Both the position numbers and the translations under genes were made by a program. From assembly GCA_020445005.1 (NCBI GenBank), contig JAGRHM010000299.1:1-19331 (forward strand): a stretch of DNA of 19,331 nt. The letters are read 5' to 3'. This document shows, piece by piece, positions 7,836 through 16,299 of this stretch (positions within the stretch are counted from its first letter, which is position 1; each line of letters starts with the position of its first letter). This DNA is from Candidatus Competibacteraceae bacterium (GTDB lineage: Bacteria > Pseudomonadota > Gammaproteobacteria > Competibacterales > Competibacteraceae). The notes beneath the pieces were generated by a model, which saw only the letters and a list, made by a program, of their open reading frames with translations, did no database searches and was not told the origin of the DNA.

Positions 7836-10448
7836 TCACAGCGAAATGGCGACCTCCACGGTCAGGGGAGCCGCCAGTTCTACCCCGGTGGTGGCATCGA
7901 GCAGGTAGACGCCGATGGTCTTCTGCGCAATCTCCTCGGACAGCATGAGGGTAACGGTATTCGGTTCGATGCGTTGGTGATCGCTTTCGGCCACTTTCAG
8001 CTTCACTTCGCCGGTGGCATCCTGAAAACCGTAGGAGGCGCTGACCGGCAGCGAAACACATTTCTTGTTGGCGCGCAGTTCAATTCGCACCTTGGGCGGC
8101 TCGAATCCGAACAGGCTGGCTTCCCGCTGGCTTCCAGCAATCTGCACGGAGAAAAACCGGGTGGTCAGCTTTGAGGTACCGGGGGTCAGCGTCCATTGCA
8201 TGCCCGTCGTTTGAACGGCGGGTTTCGCCGTCGCATGCAACACGACCACCGGCACGATCAGTTCTTGCGGGGATAAACCGCCGTGGAAATAGGCGCGTCC
8301 GCCGCCTTTGGCTTTGAAGACGGCAAACGTCCACGGGGTCGCAATGTCAAATTCGCTCTCCATGCCCAGTGCGGTCAGCGCGGTGCGCAGATACGAGGAC
8401 GCTGACGTTCCGCCGATGCCGACCCACACCCGTCGATGCAGGTCTTCCACCTGGCCACCGGGATTTTCGATCTTCATCTCCTCCCCCATTTCGTCGCCAA
8501 ACAGGTGCCCATGATCGGCCGCGAGCACGAGGGTCGTGATGCGGTGGTCCGCCAGTATCCTCACGCCCCGCCGTAACTGGCTCAGTACGCCGTCGATTTG
8601 CAACCGCGCTTGCGACACGTTGTCGGCTTCGCCCAGTTCGTCGATTTCTTGCGAGGTGATCAGGATCAATTGGGCGTTTTGCAGGCCGTCCTTGATCTTC
8701 TTGCCGGGCTTGGGGAGCAGGTCGTCCAGCTTGGCCTCGAAGACCGGCACGCCTGCCTGTTCCTTCAGGAACGCCACGCGGTCTTTGCGGTCCTTGATGA
8801 CCTTACCGCCAATTTCCAGCGCCAACTTGCCGCCCCCCACGCTCACTACCTTCGCCGACTCGTGCGCCTTGGGGAGTAATGCCGCCATGCCGATTTCGGT
8901 AATGGTGGGCAGGGCGGCGATGGCCGGTTGAATCGCCACCGTGAAGTCATCGGTGAGCAACTGAGCCAACTCCCGCGCCATCTCGAAGCGCAGCGCATCG
9001 ACCCAGAGGTAAGCGACTTTTCCTGCGCTCAGATGCGGTTTCACCTGTTTCTCAAAAATAGCCTGCTGCCTCAGCAAACCCGTGATGGGATGCTGGGCCT
9101 GGTGAAAGTGGGTAATGAAGTGTTTGGCCAACGCGGAACCAACGGCGGTGTAGCGCTGTTCGGCCTTGGTGATGAGCTTTTCCAATCCGTGATGATCGTG
9201 GTTGGCGGCGAACTCGAAGTGATATTTGCGGCTTTCCAGGTGCCGATGATGGGTATCGAGCAGACACCACGGTTCGTCATCATCCGCATACGCTTTGACG
9301 AGGGCCGGGACTGAGGTTGGCGCCTGTTTCAACGCCTTAGCGACCCAGTCGGCGGTGAGCAAGACCTCGGCGGCGGATGCGATCAGCGCCCAGCGCGCCT
9401 GAATCGCCGGGATCATATCGGCCCAGAAGCGCGAGCGGCGATACTCGGCCCGTTGCAACAACAACGGGGTTGCCGCTTTGGTCAGTTCGTTTTCCACTTG
9501 GGCCAGCAACGCCCGTTCGACACACAGGAAGGTTTCATTTTCCGTGAGCCACTCCACCGGGAGTTCCAGTTGATCGAGGCCCAGTTCCTGTTCGACCTGG
9601 TGGGCGACGGTCATGTAGCGGTCCCACATGTCCCGGTCGTTGCGCCAGGTGCGGGCCAAGCGTGTACACGCGTCGATGCCGCCGGTGCTGTGGGCCACGG
9701 AAACCGATGCCAGGGATGAAGGCGCTTGGTCCTTGAGCGCAGCCAGCAGATCGGTGAGCAGCACATGCCGCGCTAATTTCACCCGCCAGTTCGCCAGGGC
9801 TTCGGCAGTGGGGAGTTCGATGTCGAAGCTCGCTTGCAGCAGGTGACGCAGTTCCTTTTGGGCGTCCTTCTTGCTAACCGCTGCATCATGCTGGTCGCTG
9901 TGTAGAAAGGCCAGGGCGACTTCTTGCGGGTGGGCGGTGCCGAAGATCAGCTTGACCACGCCGGTCGAGAGGTCGATGCCTTGTTCGGCCAGCGCATTGA
10001 GATCGGTCAGCGACAATTTGCCGGCTTCCACCTGTCGTTCGATTTCAGCCACCTGATCCTCGCCCAGAATCGGTTTGAGGGCGTTGCGGGCCACGACGGA
10101 CAGGCGGGTATTGCAGGCGGGGGGTTGTTGCCGGGGTTGCATGATGACCCCGGCACAATCGAGTTCGATCAGGGCGCTGTGGGTCTTCTCGCGCTCGAGG
10201 GGGACGTAGACGACCAGCCGGGGCGGTTGGCTGTCGTTGAGTAAGGGATCGATTGCTTTGCGCAACTGGAGAAAGCTGCCGTCGTAACCGGCGACGGTGG
10301 TGTTGGGCAGAGTGAGTTCGGCGACTGCCGCACCGTAGGCGTGTTCCGGGTCGTACCAGACCACCAATCCCTTATCATCCACTTGCTTGGCGATGAGTTG
10401 CACGAGATGGGCGGTGATGGCTCCCTGGGGCATAACGCTCATTTCCAA
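7836..10448 (-). CDS. pglZ: BREX alkaline-phosphatase-like protein PglZ
   Basis: This is an 870-residue protein with the PglZ domain of the alkaline phosphatase superfamily. The metal-site segments LWVDALRFEMA (D484) and LAADHGHLFGDEMGEE (D645, H646, H648) are intact. The N-terminal part carries the family's early segment GLVVWYDPEHAYG and a helical middle region, and the end is a beta-rich tail. PglZ is the one component shared by all BREX systems and is needed for both host methylation and phage exclusion. Its enzymatic substrate is not settled. The start is uncertain: TTG 10448 gives the longest form. ATG 10442 overlaps the vapC stop as ATGA, and ATG 10433 is also possible; none has a strong ribosome binding site at ideal spacing. 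The overlap with vapC suggests coupled translation. Confidence 0.92.
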   Translation of the reverse strand: MEMSVMPQGAITAHLVQLIAKQVDDKGLVVWYDPEHAYGAAVAELTLPNTTVAGYDGSFLQLRKAIDPLLNDSQPPRLVVYVPLEREKTHSALIELDCAGVIMQPRQQPPACNTRLSVVARNALKPILGEDQVAEIERQVEAGKLSLTDLNALAEQGIDLSTGVVKLIFGTAHPQEVALAFLHSDQHDAAVSKKDAQKELRHLLQASFDIELPTAEALANWRVKLARHVLLTDLLAALKDQAPSSLASVSVAHSTGGIDACTRLARTWRNDRDMWDRYMTVAHQVEQELGLDQLELPVEWLTENETFLCVERALLAQVENELTKAATPLLLQRAEYRRSRFWADMIPAIQARWALIASAAEVLLTADWVAKALKQAPTSVPALVKAYADDDEPWCLLDTHHRHLESRKYHFEFAANHDHHGLEKLITKAEQRYTAVGSALAKHFITHFHQAQHPITGLLRQQAIFEKQVKPHLSAGKVAYLWVDALRFEMARELAQLLTDDFTVAIQPAIAALPTITEIGMAALLPKAHESAKVVSVGGGKLALEIGGKVIKDRKDRVAFLKEQAGVPVFEAKLDDLLPKPGKKIKDGLQNAQLILITSQEIDELGEADNVSQARLQIDGVLSQLRRGVRILADHRITTLVLAADHGHLFGDEMGEEMKIENPGGQVEDLHRRVWVGIGGTSASSYLRTALTALGMESEFDIATPWTFAVFKAKGGGRAYFHGGLSPQELIVPVVVLHATAKPAVQTTGMQWTLTPGTSKLTTRFFSVQIAGSQREASLFGFEPPKVRIELRANKKCVSLPVSASYGFQDATGEVKLKVAESDHQRIEPNTVTLMLSEEIAQKTIGVYLLDATTGVELAAPLTVEVAISL

Positions 10449-10828
10449 AGGCGCTGAACTCCGTACTGATCGAAGATCGCGTCGGCGCTAATGAGCGGGA
10501 TGCCCTCAACCAGCGCCTGCGCCGCCAATAGACGGTCGAAGGGATCGCGGTGGTGCCAGGGCAGGCGGGTTTGCTGGTCCACATGGTCGAGTGTAATCGG
10601 TAGTACGACCAAGCCGAGGTCAGCAATGGCCTTCTCCATCCATTGCCGATAGGGCAACGATAAGGGGAGTTTTTCCAAGCTGCTCTTAATCGCCATTTCC
10701 CAGAGAGTTGCTGAGCTGACCAGCCGATCATGTGAGGGATCCTGGAGCCAACCTAATAGGGTGACTGGAATCTTTGCCGGGTTGTCTGCCGCCCAAATCA
10801 GAGTGTGTGCGTCAAGCAACAGCCTCAC
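10439..10828 (-). CDS. vapC: VapC-type PIN-domain toxin
   Basis: This 129-residue PIN ribonuclease has the expected acidic residues: D6 in LLLDAHTLIW, E44 in ATLWEMAIKSSL, D95 and D98 in HRDPFDRLLAAQ, and D116 in ISADAIF. This HTLIW/HRDPFDRLL subgroup is the usual partner of Phd/YefM-type antitoxins, and the neighbour is exactly that. It starts at GTG 10828, overlapping the antitoxin stop as GTGA, the standard coupled arrangement. The 3' end overlaps possible starts of pglZ. The toxin presumably cleaves RNA when the antitoxin is lost. Its place inside the BREX operon may make loss of the operon toxic or tie toxin release to damage of the defence locus; that is inference. Confidence 0.88.
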   Translation of the reverse strand: MRLLLDAHTLIWAADNPAKIPVTLLGWLQDPSHDRLVSSATLWEMAIKSSLEKLPLSLPYRQWMEKAIADLGLVVLPITLDHVDQQTRLPWHHRDPFDRLLAAQALVEGIPLISADAIFDQYGVQRLWK

Positions 10829-11061
10829 TTCATATACTCCGCGAAATCTTTCAATGGATCATCAAAATGATCCATCGACAATACGGTTCCTCGCAGTGTC
10901 CCTAATTGGGGGACTTTTCTTGGCGCGCTGGTCGGAGACGTTACGATAAGTTTTGCCACGTTCCGATCATTCTCAACAATCACGACTTCCTCCCCCGGCG
11001 TCAGGCGATGGATGAGTTCTGCCAATGTGGCTTGCGCTTCTGTAAGTGTGATGGTCGTCAT
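10825..11061 (-). CDS. vapB: Phd/YefM-type antitoxin of the VapC toxin
   Basis: This 78-residue protein begins MTTITLTEAQATLAELIHRL, then PGEEVVIVENDRNVAKLI, which is the N-terminal DNA-binding domain of Phd/YefM antitoxins. A short C-terminal tail (LSMDHFDDPLKDFAEYMK) would wrap the toxin. I chose ATG 11061 instead of an upstream in-frame start at 11118 because an AGGAGA site lies 6 bases before it and the extra upstream residues (from EIKKSFVFISDQ) do not resemble the family. Antitoxins of this type repress their own operon, so a promoter and operator are expected in 11062-11120. I cannot point to a clear palindrome there. Confidence 0.87.
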   Translation of the reverse strand: MTTITLTEAQATLAELIHRLTPGEEVVIVENDRNVAKLIVTSPTSAPRKVPQLGTLRGTVLSMDHFDDPLKDFAEYMK

Positions 11062-11066
11062 GAGGC

Positions 11067-11073
11067 GTCTCCT
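11067..11073 (-). promoter_or_regulatory. Ribosome binding site of the Phd/YefM antitoxin
   Basis: AGGAGAC on the minus strand lies just ahead of ATG 11061 with CGCCTC between. It decides in favour of the shorter protein over the upstream start at 11118. Confidence 0.55.
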
Positions 11074-11088
11074 GTGTGATTGGTCACT

Positions 11089-11367
11089 GATGAACACAAA
11101 TGATTTTTTTATTTCCATATAAAAGGTTAAAACAACCGGCTTTAGCCGGTCAGCTTTCAGCTACGACGCTCCAGGCGGACTCAGATGCCCTTCAACAGAA
11201 CGCAACTTAGAGCCAAGTCATCTTGCCTTTCTTGCCTTTAAAGATGACGCTCTGAAAGAGCCGGGCGCAGTGATGGGTGGACTTTCAGTCCCCTGCGCCC
11301 GGCGCAAAAACCCACCAGCTTTTAGCTGGTGGTCGTTCAGTTTTATCCGTATTTATCCGTGTTCATC
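11089..11367. repeat. Short inverted repeat flanking the structured element
   Basis: GATGAACAC (11089-11097) and GTGTTCATC (11359-11367) are perfect inverted copies outside the hairpin-rich element. Phrases such as ATCCGTGTTCATCTGT recur in intergenic DNA of many bacteria. The right copy is preceded by two TATCCGT repeats (from 11344). This may be an older dispersed repeat into which the structured element was inserted, or part of the same element. Confidence 0.35.
11125..11345 (-). mobile_element. Hairpin-rich non-autonomous element, IS200/IS605-like ends
   Basis: This gene-free stretch between the two toxin-antitoxin pairs contains four hairpins. One is ACCGGC/GCCGGT (11135-11150). A second is GTCATCTT/AAGATGAC (11217-11248). 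The third is CCGGGCGCAG/CTGCGCCCGG (11261-11302), with a nested GGACT/AGTCC (11279-11291). The fourth is CCACCAGCT/AGCTGGTGG (11312-11332, loop TTT). Subterminal imperfect hairpins with TTTA-type loops at both ends, no terminal inverted repeat and a strongly folded interior match IS200/IS605-type ends and the miniature elements derived from them. Read on the minus strand, the part ending CTGACCGGCTAAAGCCGGTT resembles the right end from which TnpB guide RNAs are made. No TnpA or TnpB is present. The boundaries are approximate. A stand-alone structured RNA is the alternative. Confidence 0.45.
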
Positions 11368-11387
11368 TGTAGCTATTTTACCCCCGG

Positions 11388-11576
11388 TCATACTTCAATG
11401 GCTGGTGCTGGTTGCTTTAGCCGTTGACGAATCCCGGCTTGCAACAGCTTGAGCCGCTGCGTTTGTTCTTGCCAGAATTTCAGTTCCTGTTGATCGGTCA
11501 ATCCGGCTATCTGGCTGGCGACCGATTCGGCGCCTTTGCGTTTCCAATAAACACATTTCGGTTCACGAGTCGTCAT
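11388..11576 (-). CDS. Probable antitoxin of the toxin-first PIN pair
   Basis: This 62-residue protein begins MTTREPKCVYWKRKGAESVA and continues SQIAGLTDQQELKFWQEQTQ to an Arg/Lys-rich end. I recall short proteins of this type (start of the form REP.C..WK..GAE, then a helical FW...T segment) encoded directly after PIN toxins of the kind found upstream. ATG 11576 overlaps the toxin stop by 14 bp and has GGAGG 9 bases upstream. A longer in-frame version from 11696 would read through the toxin gene with an odd hydrophobic N-terminus, and I reject it. The toxin-first order is reversed from classical vapBC but known for this group. It probably neutralises the PIN protein by direct binding. Confidence 0.7.
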   Translation of the reverse strand: MTTREPKCVYWKRKGAESVASQIAGLTDQQELKFWQEQTQRLKLLQAGIRQRLKQPAPAIEV

Positions 11577-12018
11577 ATTCAATAACCTCCAAAGGAGAAA
11601 AAATATTAATAGAATGATAGCTATTGAGCGTATTGACAGCATTGTATTTAGGGATTTTCTGAAAATGTACGATATGCTTGAAATTCCAACTGACAATCAT
11701 GTCGCAACCGGAAATCGTTGCTAATGCAACGTGCGCTGCATCATCAATTGACTTCGGCGTTATAATGCCTGCATCCAAATAAGCGTTTCGCAGATTTAGT
11801 ACTTCCTGGGTCAACTCGATAATTTCCGCTGTTGCCAGCATGCATTGGAAAAAATCCTGAACCTGCTGAGGTGCGGATGCAATCTCGGCTTGAACGATTG
11901 CCGAAACGAACAATTTAAATTTGCCTGCATCAACTTCTGAAAAAAATGCCTTGCTTGGCTCGGCAAACTCTTCATCATATACTCCACCAAATACGGATGT
12001 ATCTGCGTAAACTTTCAT
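11563..12018 (-). CDS. PIN-domain protein, toxin of a toxin-first pair
   Basis: This 151-residue PIN-fold protein has D6 in KVYADTSVFGG, E45 in IVQAEIASAP, D92/D93 in KSIDDAAHVALA, and the late segment DMIVSWNFKHIVH, in which WNF stands near the last acidic position. This subgroup (TSVFGG at the N-terminus, WNFKHI near the end) is known as type II toxin-antitoxin toxins. The gene is clearly richer in A and T than pglX and pglZ around it, which suggests separate acquisition. It lies 18 bases after the pglX stop and overlaps the small antitoxin gene by 14 bp. Ribonuclease activity is expected from the family. Its target is unknown. Confidence 0.82.
   Translation of the reverse strand: MKVYADTSVFGGVYDEEFAEPSKAFFSEVDAGKFKLFVSAIVQAEIASAPQQVQDFFQCMLATAEIIELTQEVLNLRNAYLDAGIITPKSIDDAAHVALATISGCDMIVSWNFKHIVHFQKIPKYNAVNTLNSYHSINIFSPLEVIEYDDS
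11586..11590 (-). promoter_or_regulatory. Ribosome binding site of the small antitoxin
   Basis: GGAGG on the minus strand lies 9 bases before ATG 11576, inside the end of the PIN gene. It sets the start of the 62-residue protein and rules against the longer frame. Confidence 0.5.
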
Positions 12019-12036
12019 TGTTAACCACTTCTTTGA

Positions 12037-15000
12037 TTAAGAAACCAGTCTCTTCTGCCGTAATTGCTGGCCGATGGAAGACCACTCATATTTCCCTGCG
12101 AGTAGTTCATCCCAGTATTTCCTGGCTTCTTTCCACGGGACGAGTTCGTGGAGCGGGGCGATATTCAGGACGACGCCATCATTCAGATCAGGTTCGAGAT
12201 GCAGATTCGCCGCCCGCCGCAGTTTGTCCTCGAAGTCCCGTAGTTCGGAGAGGAAGTCGTCCTGCCGTTCAATGTCCTTGGCGAGTCGCTTGGCTTCCTT
12301 GCCGGAGTCGCCCGCTGCGGTCTTCTGATTGCGGAGCGTTTCAAGGCGGCTGGTTTCCAAGCGAATCTTCGGTTCGACGTAGTTGATCAGCGCCTTGAAC
12401 AACAGGTCTTTGTCGAGGCGGTGGTAATACAGCCAGAGGGCGTAGTTTTTCTTCGAGGATTGGAGCAGCCAGTAGATCGGGGCTTTGCGGCGGCTTTTAG
12501 AATAACGAGAGATGTGGTCGTCCCAGAAGCCCCCTTTGCCGGGTTTGCGGAAGTAGTCCCGAAGTTCTTTGACGCCGAGGATTTCGCAGGCTTCCTTCTC
12601 GATGGCGTCGGCTCGGTCTTTCCAGATCAGTTCGAGTATGTCGCGCACTCGCAGAATGAAGTCGTCTGGACGATCGAAATCGTCGGGCAGAATTCCGTCC
12701 TTTTCGATGCGCAGGGGATAATTGCCCAAATCACCGTTGACTGGTGCGCCATCACCGTCCTCCAACGCTCCTGGTGGTGAGTCCGGTAAAGGACAGAATG
12801 GATTTGGGAATTCACAGACATAAGCTCCGCTCGTCGCGAAGCGGACATCCCACCGGCGGAGCGTTACACCGACACAGTAGCTAAGCATGTCTTGAGCATG
12901 CGCGACGACGACTTCGCGCTCAACTGACTTAGACTCGATGACAGCTTCAGCTATGACCTTTGGCGACGTTTCCAGTAAATGCGCAATCAGCTCCAACTTA
13001 CGATCGGCGATATAGGCTTTTTTCGTGACCTGTCTGCGAGCACCAGACTCAGAAATCGCCTTTGCCGTGAGGTCACTGATTGATGCATTCCAAAGCGTCG
13101 CGACTTTGTCAGGCGGGATCGATCTTGTCTCATACCGAAGCGGATGTGGACCGATTATTCCATCAATAAGCTTGTGGTCTTCTGTCGCCAACTGAAACCT
13201 ATCATGAACTAGGCTTTCTACTACAGCATGCGTCTCCAACACATCCAAGGCCCCACATAGCCGGTTCTCTGTGTTTGCCCTTGCCGCCGAGGTAATTGAC
13301 TCGGCAATAACAGGGACCATAAAGTCCCGGCTTGTCTCTTCGCGGCGAAAGATACTTCGAAAATGCGTGATCGACCGCTGAATCGCCTGATGCAATTCTT
13401 CATCAAGATCGGTCAGCGGTGCTGGAAGCTTGTTAAGCAATCCAGACCTGTAATGCTTCGCCGCCGATCCGGGGAATGCATTGTCGCCCGAGCCAACAAA
13501 GCTCTCAACAATCAGCTTGAACAATCTGGTGAAGGAGCCACTCAGGTACGCTAGGGATTGTGACTGTGTCGCAAACTGAATGGCCTGACCCGTCGAGCTA
13601 AAAATGACATCACGCGGTAGGCAACGTGGGCAGAAATCGCTCGTGGTGCGCTCTGGATAAGTAAGCCCTTCAATGAAATAATATTCGTGATGATTAAGCC
13701 AAGGAGACCAATCGGCAGATCCTTGCGTTTTAAGGCGCTTAGCAGCCAGGTATTCTTTCAATGCGCCACCATCGTCCAACCAGTCAATCGCCAGATGGAG
13801 GTCGTCCCAGTAAGGCTGATACTCGCCACCCTTTGCCATCAGGCACCAGCGGCGTCTGCGGCCAAGGTCACTAGGCGCAACCTCCCACACCAACCGTAGA
13901 AATCGAAAGTCATCGGTCGTAACTAACCCATGTCGTGCCGCACCTCCCGTCTCAACAAGTGGGGAAACAGTCGCAACCTTTTGAAGTAACTTCCTTGGCA
14001 GCCAATAACAGATGACGTGCAATGGAACGTGATGAAACTCGTCCAGGTCATGACTGAAGACCGTCAAACCCGACTCGTCGCGACGCTCCACAAAATGAGC
14101 TTTGACCGCAGCCTCTTTCTCTTGCACTTCGAGCGCTCGAACGAACATTCGCTGACTTTTCTGAACGCTTTCAACGTCAGCGACTAGGCATGCAGCTTCG
14201 ACCATCGCTTCATCCAACACGCCATAACCGAGGTCTAGAAGCACATGCAGCGGCCGGTCTCGTAACAAACGAGTCAATCGCCAGTCGACCATAGAGTCAC
14301 TGGCTAGGTACGTACGAGAAGTGATGGCACCGAGGGAGCCGCATTGACATAAACGATCGAGAAAGCGATCTACGAACGCGATACCAATGTCAAGTTTGAA
14401 GTCAGAATAGGCATCGTTGTAGTAGGTCTCGCATGCATTCGACGACTTCCCAAACGGCGGATTCATCAACACCACGTCGTACCGCTTCTGGCAGAGGTCC
14501 ACGAAGCCGAATCCCCGCACGGCATCATCGGTAAAGAGCCGACGTTGCAACCGCTGGCCATCCTGGGCTTTCTCGGCATAACTGCGAAGCGCCTCGATCA
14601 CCCTTGTTTCTGCATTCTCGAAGAATTGGGCATCAGTGAGATCGGAGAAATCGAACAGCGATTGTTGTTCAGGCTTTCCGTCAAGCTGATCCCAATCCGC
14701 CTGAGTGAACAACAACGGCTGCCCCTTGTGATCTAGGGCTTGCCTTGTCTCTCGAACCCATTGCTTCTTAGCGGCGGCTACGGCATCCCGAATTTCTGCC
14801 TCGATCTTGAGCAGCGAACCGGCCTCCCCGGCCAGTTTCATCTTCTCAAAGACCACCTCCACCACCTGACCGAGGACTTTTGGCTCAAGCTGGCCGACGA
14901 ACTCCTTGAGCATCGACTCTTCGCCCGGCATCGGTTCAGCACAGACGAAGTTGGAGCGGGTGATCTTGGGCCGATCCTTCTTCAGCCCCATATCCTGATA

Positions 15001-16296
15001 CGCTCGCTGGCAACGCAGCCAAAGAGCCAGCGCCGCAATCTGGCTGGCTCGCAGGTCGATGTCGATGCCGTGCAGATTGTGGGCAAGAATCAGCCGGGGC
15101 ACATCCCGCCGCAGGTCTTCCAGCTTCGGGTAATCCTTCTGGAGCGCCGGGCCGAGGTCAGGGTCCGCATAGGCTTCTTCGTAGATCGTCAGCAGCAGAT
15201 CGAAGCAGTACAGCAGGAAGTGACCGCTCCCGCAGGCCGGATCGAGAATCTTGAGTTCCCGGGGGTCTTTCTTCGGGCGGTGCGGAATGTGAACCGGGAG
15301 CTTGAGCAATTCTTCCTGCGAGAGATCGTCCCGCTCACCCTCACCCCCAGCCCCTCTCCCAGAGAGCGAAGGGAGAGAAGAAGGTTGTGGTTGACCCTTC
15401 TTCAAGAAAATCTCGGTTGGACGACGGACCAGGTACCGGCATTGATCCTTGAGCTGCGTGTCCCCTTTCCGCATTTCATACCAGGTGCGGCCCAGCGTGT
15501 TGTCGGTGAGGAACTCGACCACATAGCGGGGCGTGAAGAACTGATTACGAAACGCCAGTTCGTAGGAATTGCGGGGCGCTTGGCTTTCCTTGCGGGCTTG
15601 ATCGCGCAGTTCCTTGGGCGTGAAATACTGATAAACCCAGCCGATGGTTTCATCCTGCGCCCAAATCTGGAGCCACTGCTCCCGTAATTTGGTTTCTTCG
15701 GCCTTGATTCCGCCGCCGTTGAGCAGATCGAGAATCTCATCCAGCGTCTTTTGCCGAGGATAGAGACGGTTGGCCGGGTCGTTGGGATTGAACAGGACGC
15801 CGATTTCATTGGACAGTGTTCCGCCCAGCCAGTCCAGGAAATGCCGATAGGCCACGTCCTGCTGGCCGGTGTTGAAGAGCCGCTCATCGTCCTCATGCTC
15901 AGCCAGATAGAACTTCACGCCATTGGAGTTCACACCCCGGCTGACTGCTTCCCGGAACTTCTGCCCGCCGACGTAGACCTCACGGGCATCCATCATCTTG
16001 TAGGCGCAGAGCCGATTGAGATGGGTAAAGGCGATTTCCCGCACCAACTGATCGAGAGATTCCTTCGGCTTGAAGCCACGGGCCTTGATATGGGTCAAGT
16101 GGTCAAGAATATCCCGGCGAGAGGCTTGATCCTCGTCGCTCAGGTGGCTCATGGCGGCGTTCGGATCGGCAGTGACTTGATCCTTTCTGGCGAAGATGCC
16201 GTACTTCCCCTCCAGCTCCTGCGAGATGGCGTCTTCCAGCCGCTTGCGGCACTGTGTAACGACATTGCGGAGCTTATTGCGAAGTTCCTGATCCAT
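12037..16296 (-). CDS. pglX: BREX adenine-specific DNA methyltransferase PglX
   Basis: This is a 1419-residue protein, somewhat longer than the roughly 1200 usual for type I PglX. The S-adenosylmethionine motif is LDPACGSGHF (from D352) and the catalytic motif is NPPFG (612-616), both intact and typical of N6-adenine methyltransferases. The N-terminal region (SYELAFRNQFFTPRYVVEFL) is also characteristic. The central and C-terminal part (about 750-1200) is the variable target-recognition region. PglX methylates the BREX motif in host DNA and gives the system its specificity. It starts at ATG 16296 with GGAG 7 bases upstream, 3 bases after the brxC stop, so the two are co-transcribed. An insert of about 20 residues just before motif I (SSLPSLSGRGAGGEGE) comes from a REP-like DNA repeat and stays in frame. 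Confidence 0.93.
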   Translation of the reverse strand: MDQELRNKLRNVVTQCRKRLEDAISQELEGKYGIFARKDQVTADPNAAMSHLSDEDQASRRDILDHLTHIKARGFKPKESLDQLVREIAFTHLNRLCAYKMMDAREVYVGGQKFREAVSRGVNSNGVKFYLAEHEDDERLFNTGQQDVAYRHFLDWLGGTLSNEIGVLFNPNDPANRLYPRQKTLDEILDLLNGGGIKAEETKLREQWLQIWAQDETIGWVYQYFTPKELRDQARKESQAPRNSYELAFRNQFFTPRYVVEFLTDNTLGRTWYEMRKGDTQLKDQCRYLVRRPTEIFLKKGQPQPSSLPSLSGRGAGGEGERDDLSQEELLKLPVHIPHRPKKDPRELKILDPACGSGHFLLYCFDLLLTIYEEAYADPDLGPALQKDYPKLEDLRRDVPRLILAHNLHGIDIDLRASQIAALALWLRCQRAYQDMGLKKDRPKITRSNFVCAEPMPGEESMLKEFVGQLEPKVLGQVVEVVFEKMKLAGEAGSLLKIEAEIRDAVAAAKKQWVRETRQALDHKGQPLLFTQADWDQLDGKPEQQSLFDFSDLTDAQFFENAETRVIEALRSYAEKAQDGQRLQRRLFTDDAVRGFGFVDLCQKRYDVVLMNPPFGKSSNACETYYNDAYSDFKLDIGIAFVDRFLDRLCQCGSLGAITSRTYLASDSMVDWRLTRLLRDRPLHVLLDLGYGVLDEAMVEAACLVADVESVQKSQRMFVRALEVQEKEAAVKAHFVERRDESGLTVFSHDLDEFHHVPLHVICYWLPRKLLQKVATVSPLVETGGAARHGLVTTDDFRFLRLVWEVAPSDLGRRRRWCLMAKGGEYQPYWDDLHLAIDWLDDGGALKEYLAAKRLKTQGSADWSPWLNHHEYYFIEGLTYPERTTSDFCPRCLPRDVIFSSTGQAIQFATQSQSLAYLSGSFTRLFKLIVESFVGSGDNAFPGSAAKHYRSGLLNKLPAPLTDLDEELHQAIQRSITHFRSIFRREETSRDFMVPVIAESITSAARANTENRLCGALDVLETHAVVESLVHDRFQLATEDHKLIDGIIGPHPLRYETRSIPPDKVATLWNASISDLTAKAISESGARRQVTKKAYIADRKLELIAHLLETSPKVIAEAVIESKSVEREVVVAHAQDMLSYCVGVTLRRWDVRFATSGAYVCEFPNPFCPLPDSPPGALEDGDGAPVNGDLGNYPLRIEKDGILPDDFDRPDDFILRVRDILELIWKDRADAIEKEACEILGVKELRDYFRKPGKGGFWDDHISRYSKSRRKAPIYWLLQSSKKNYALWLYYHRLDKDLLFKALINYVEPKIRLETSRLETLRNQKTAAGDSGKEAKRLAKDIERQDDFLSELRDFEDKLRRAANLHLEPDLNDGVVLNIAPLHELVPWKEARKYWDELLAGKYEWSSIGQQLRQKRLVS
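15333..15383. repeat. REP-like repeat inserted in frame within pglX
   Basis: The plus strand reads CTCACCCTCACCCCCAGCCC followed by CTCTCCC (15354-15360) and its inverted copy GGGAGAG (15371-15377). Runs of this kind form an abundant intergenic palindromic repeat in many proteobacteria. Here one lies inside pglX between a Lys-rich segment (residue about 300) and motif I, encoding a Ser/Gly/Arg-rich loop without breaking the frame. The edges are approximate, and I see no second copy in the window. Confidence 0.55.
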
Positions 16297-16299
16297 GAC

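Noticed and set aside
11577..11696. Upstream extension of the small antitoxin with a hydrophobic, membrane-like N-terminus
   Set aside because: It is read out of frame through the PIN gene; the internal ATG at 11576 has a good ribosome binding site and gives the family-like start.
14740..15687. A plus-strand open frame of 315 codons
   Set aside because: It lies entirely opposite pglX, has no family features, and reflects the GC bias of the opposite strand.
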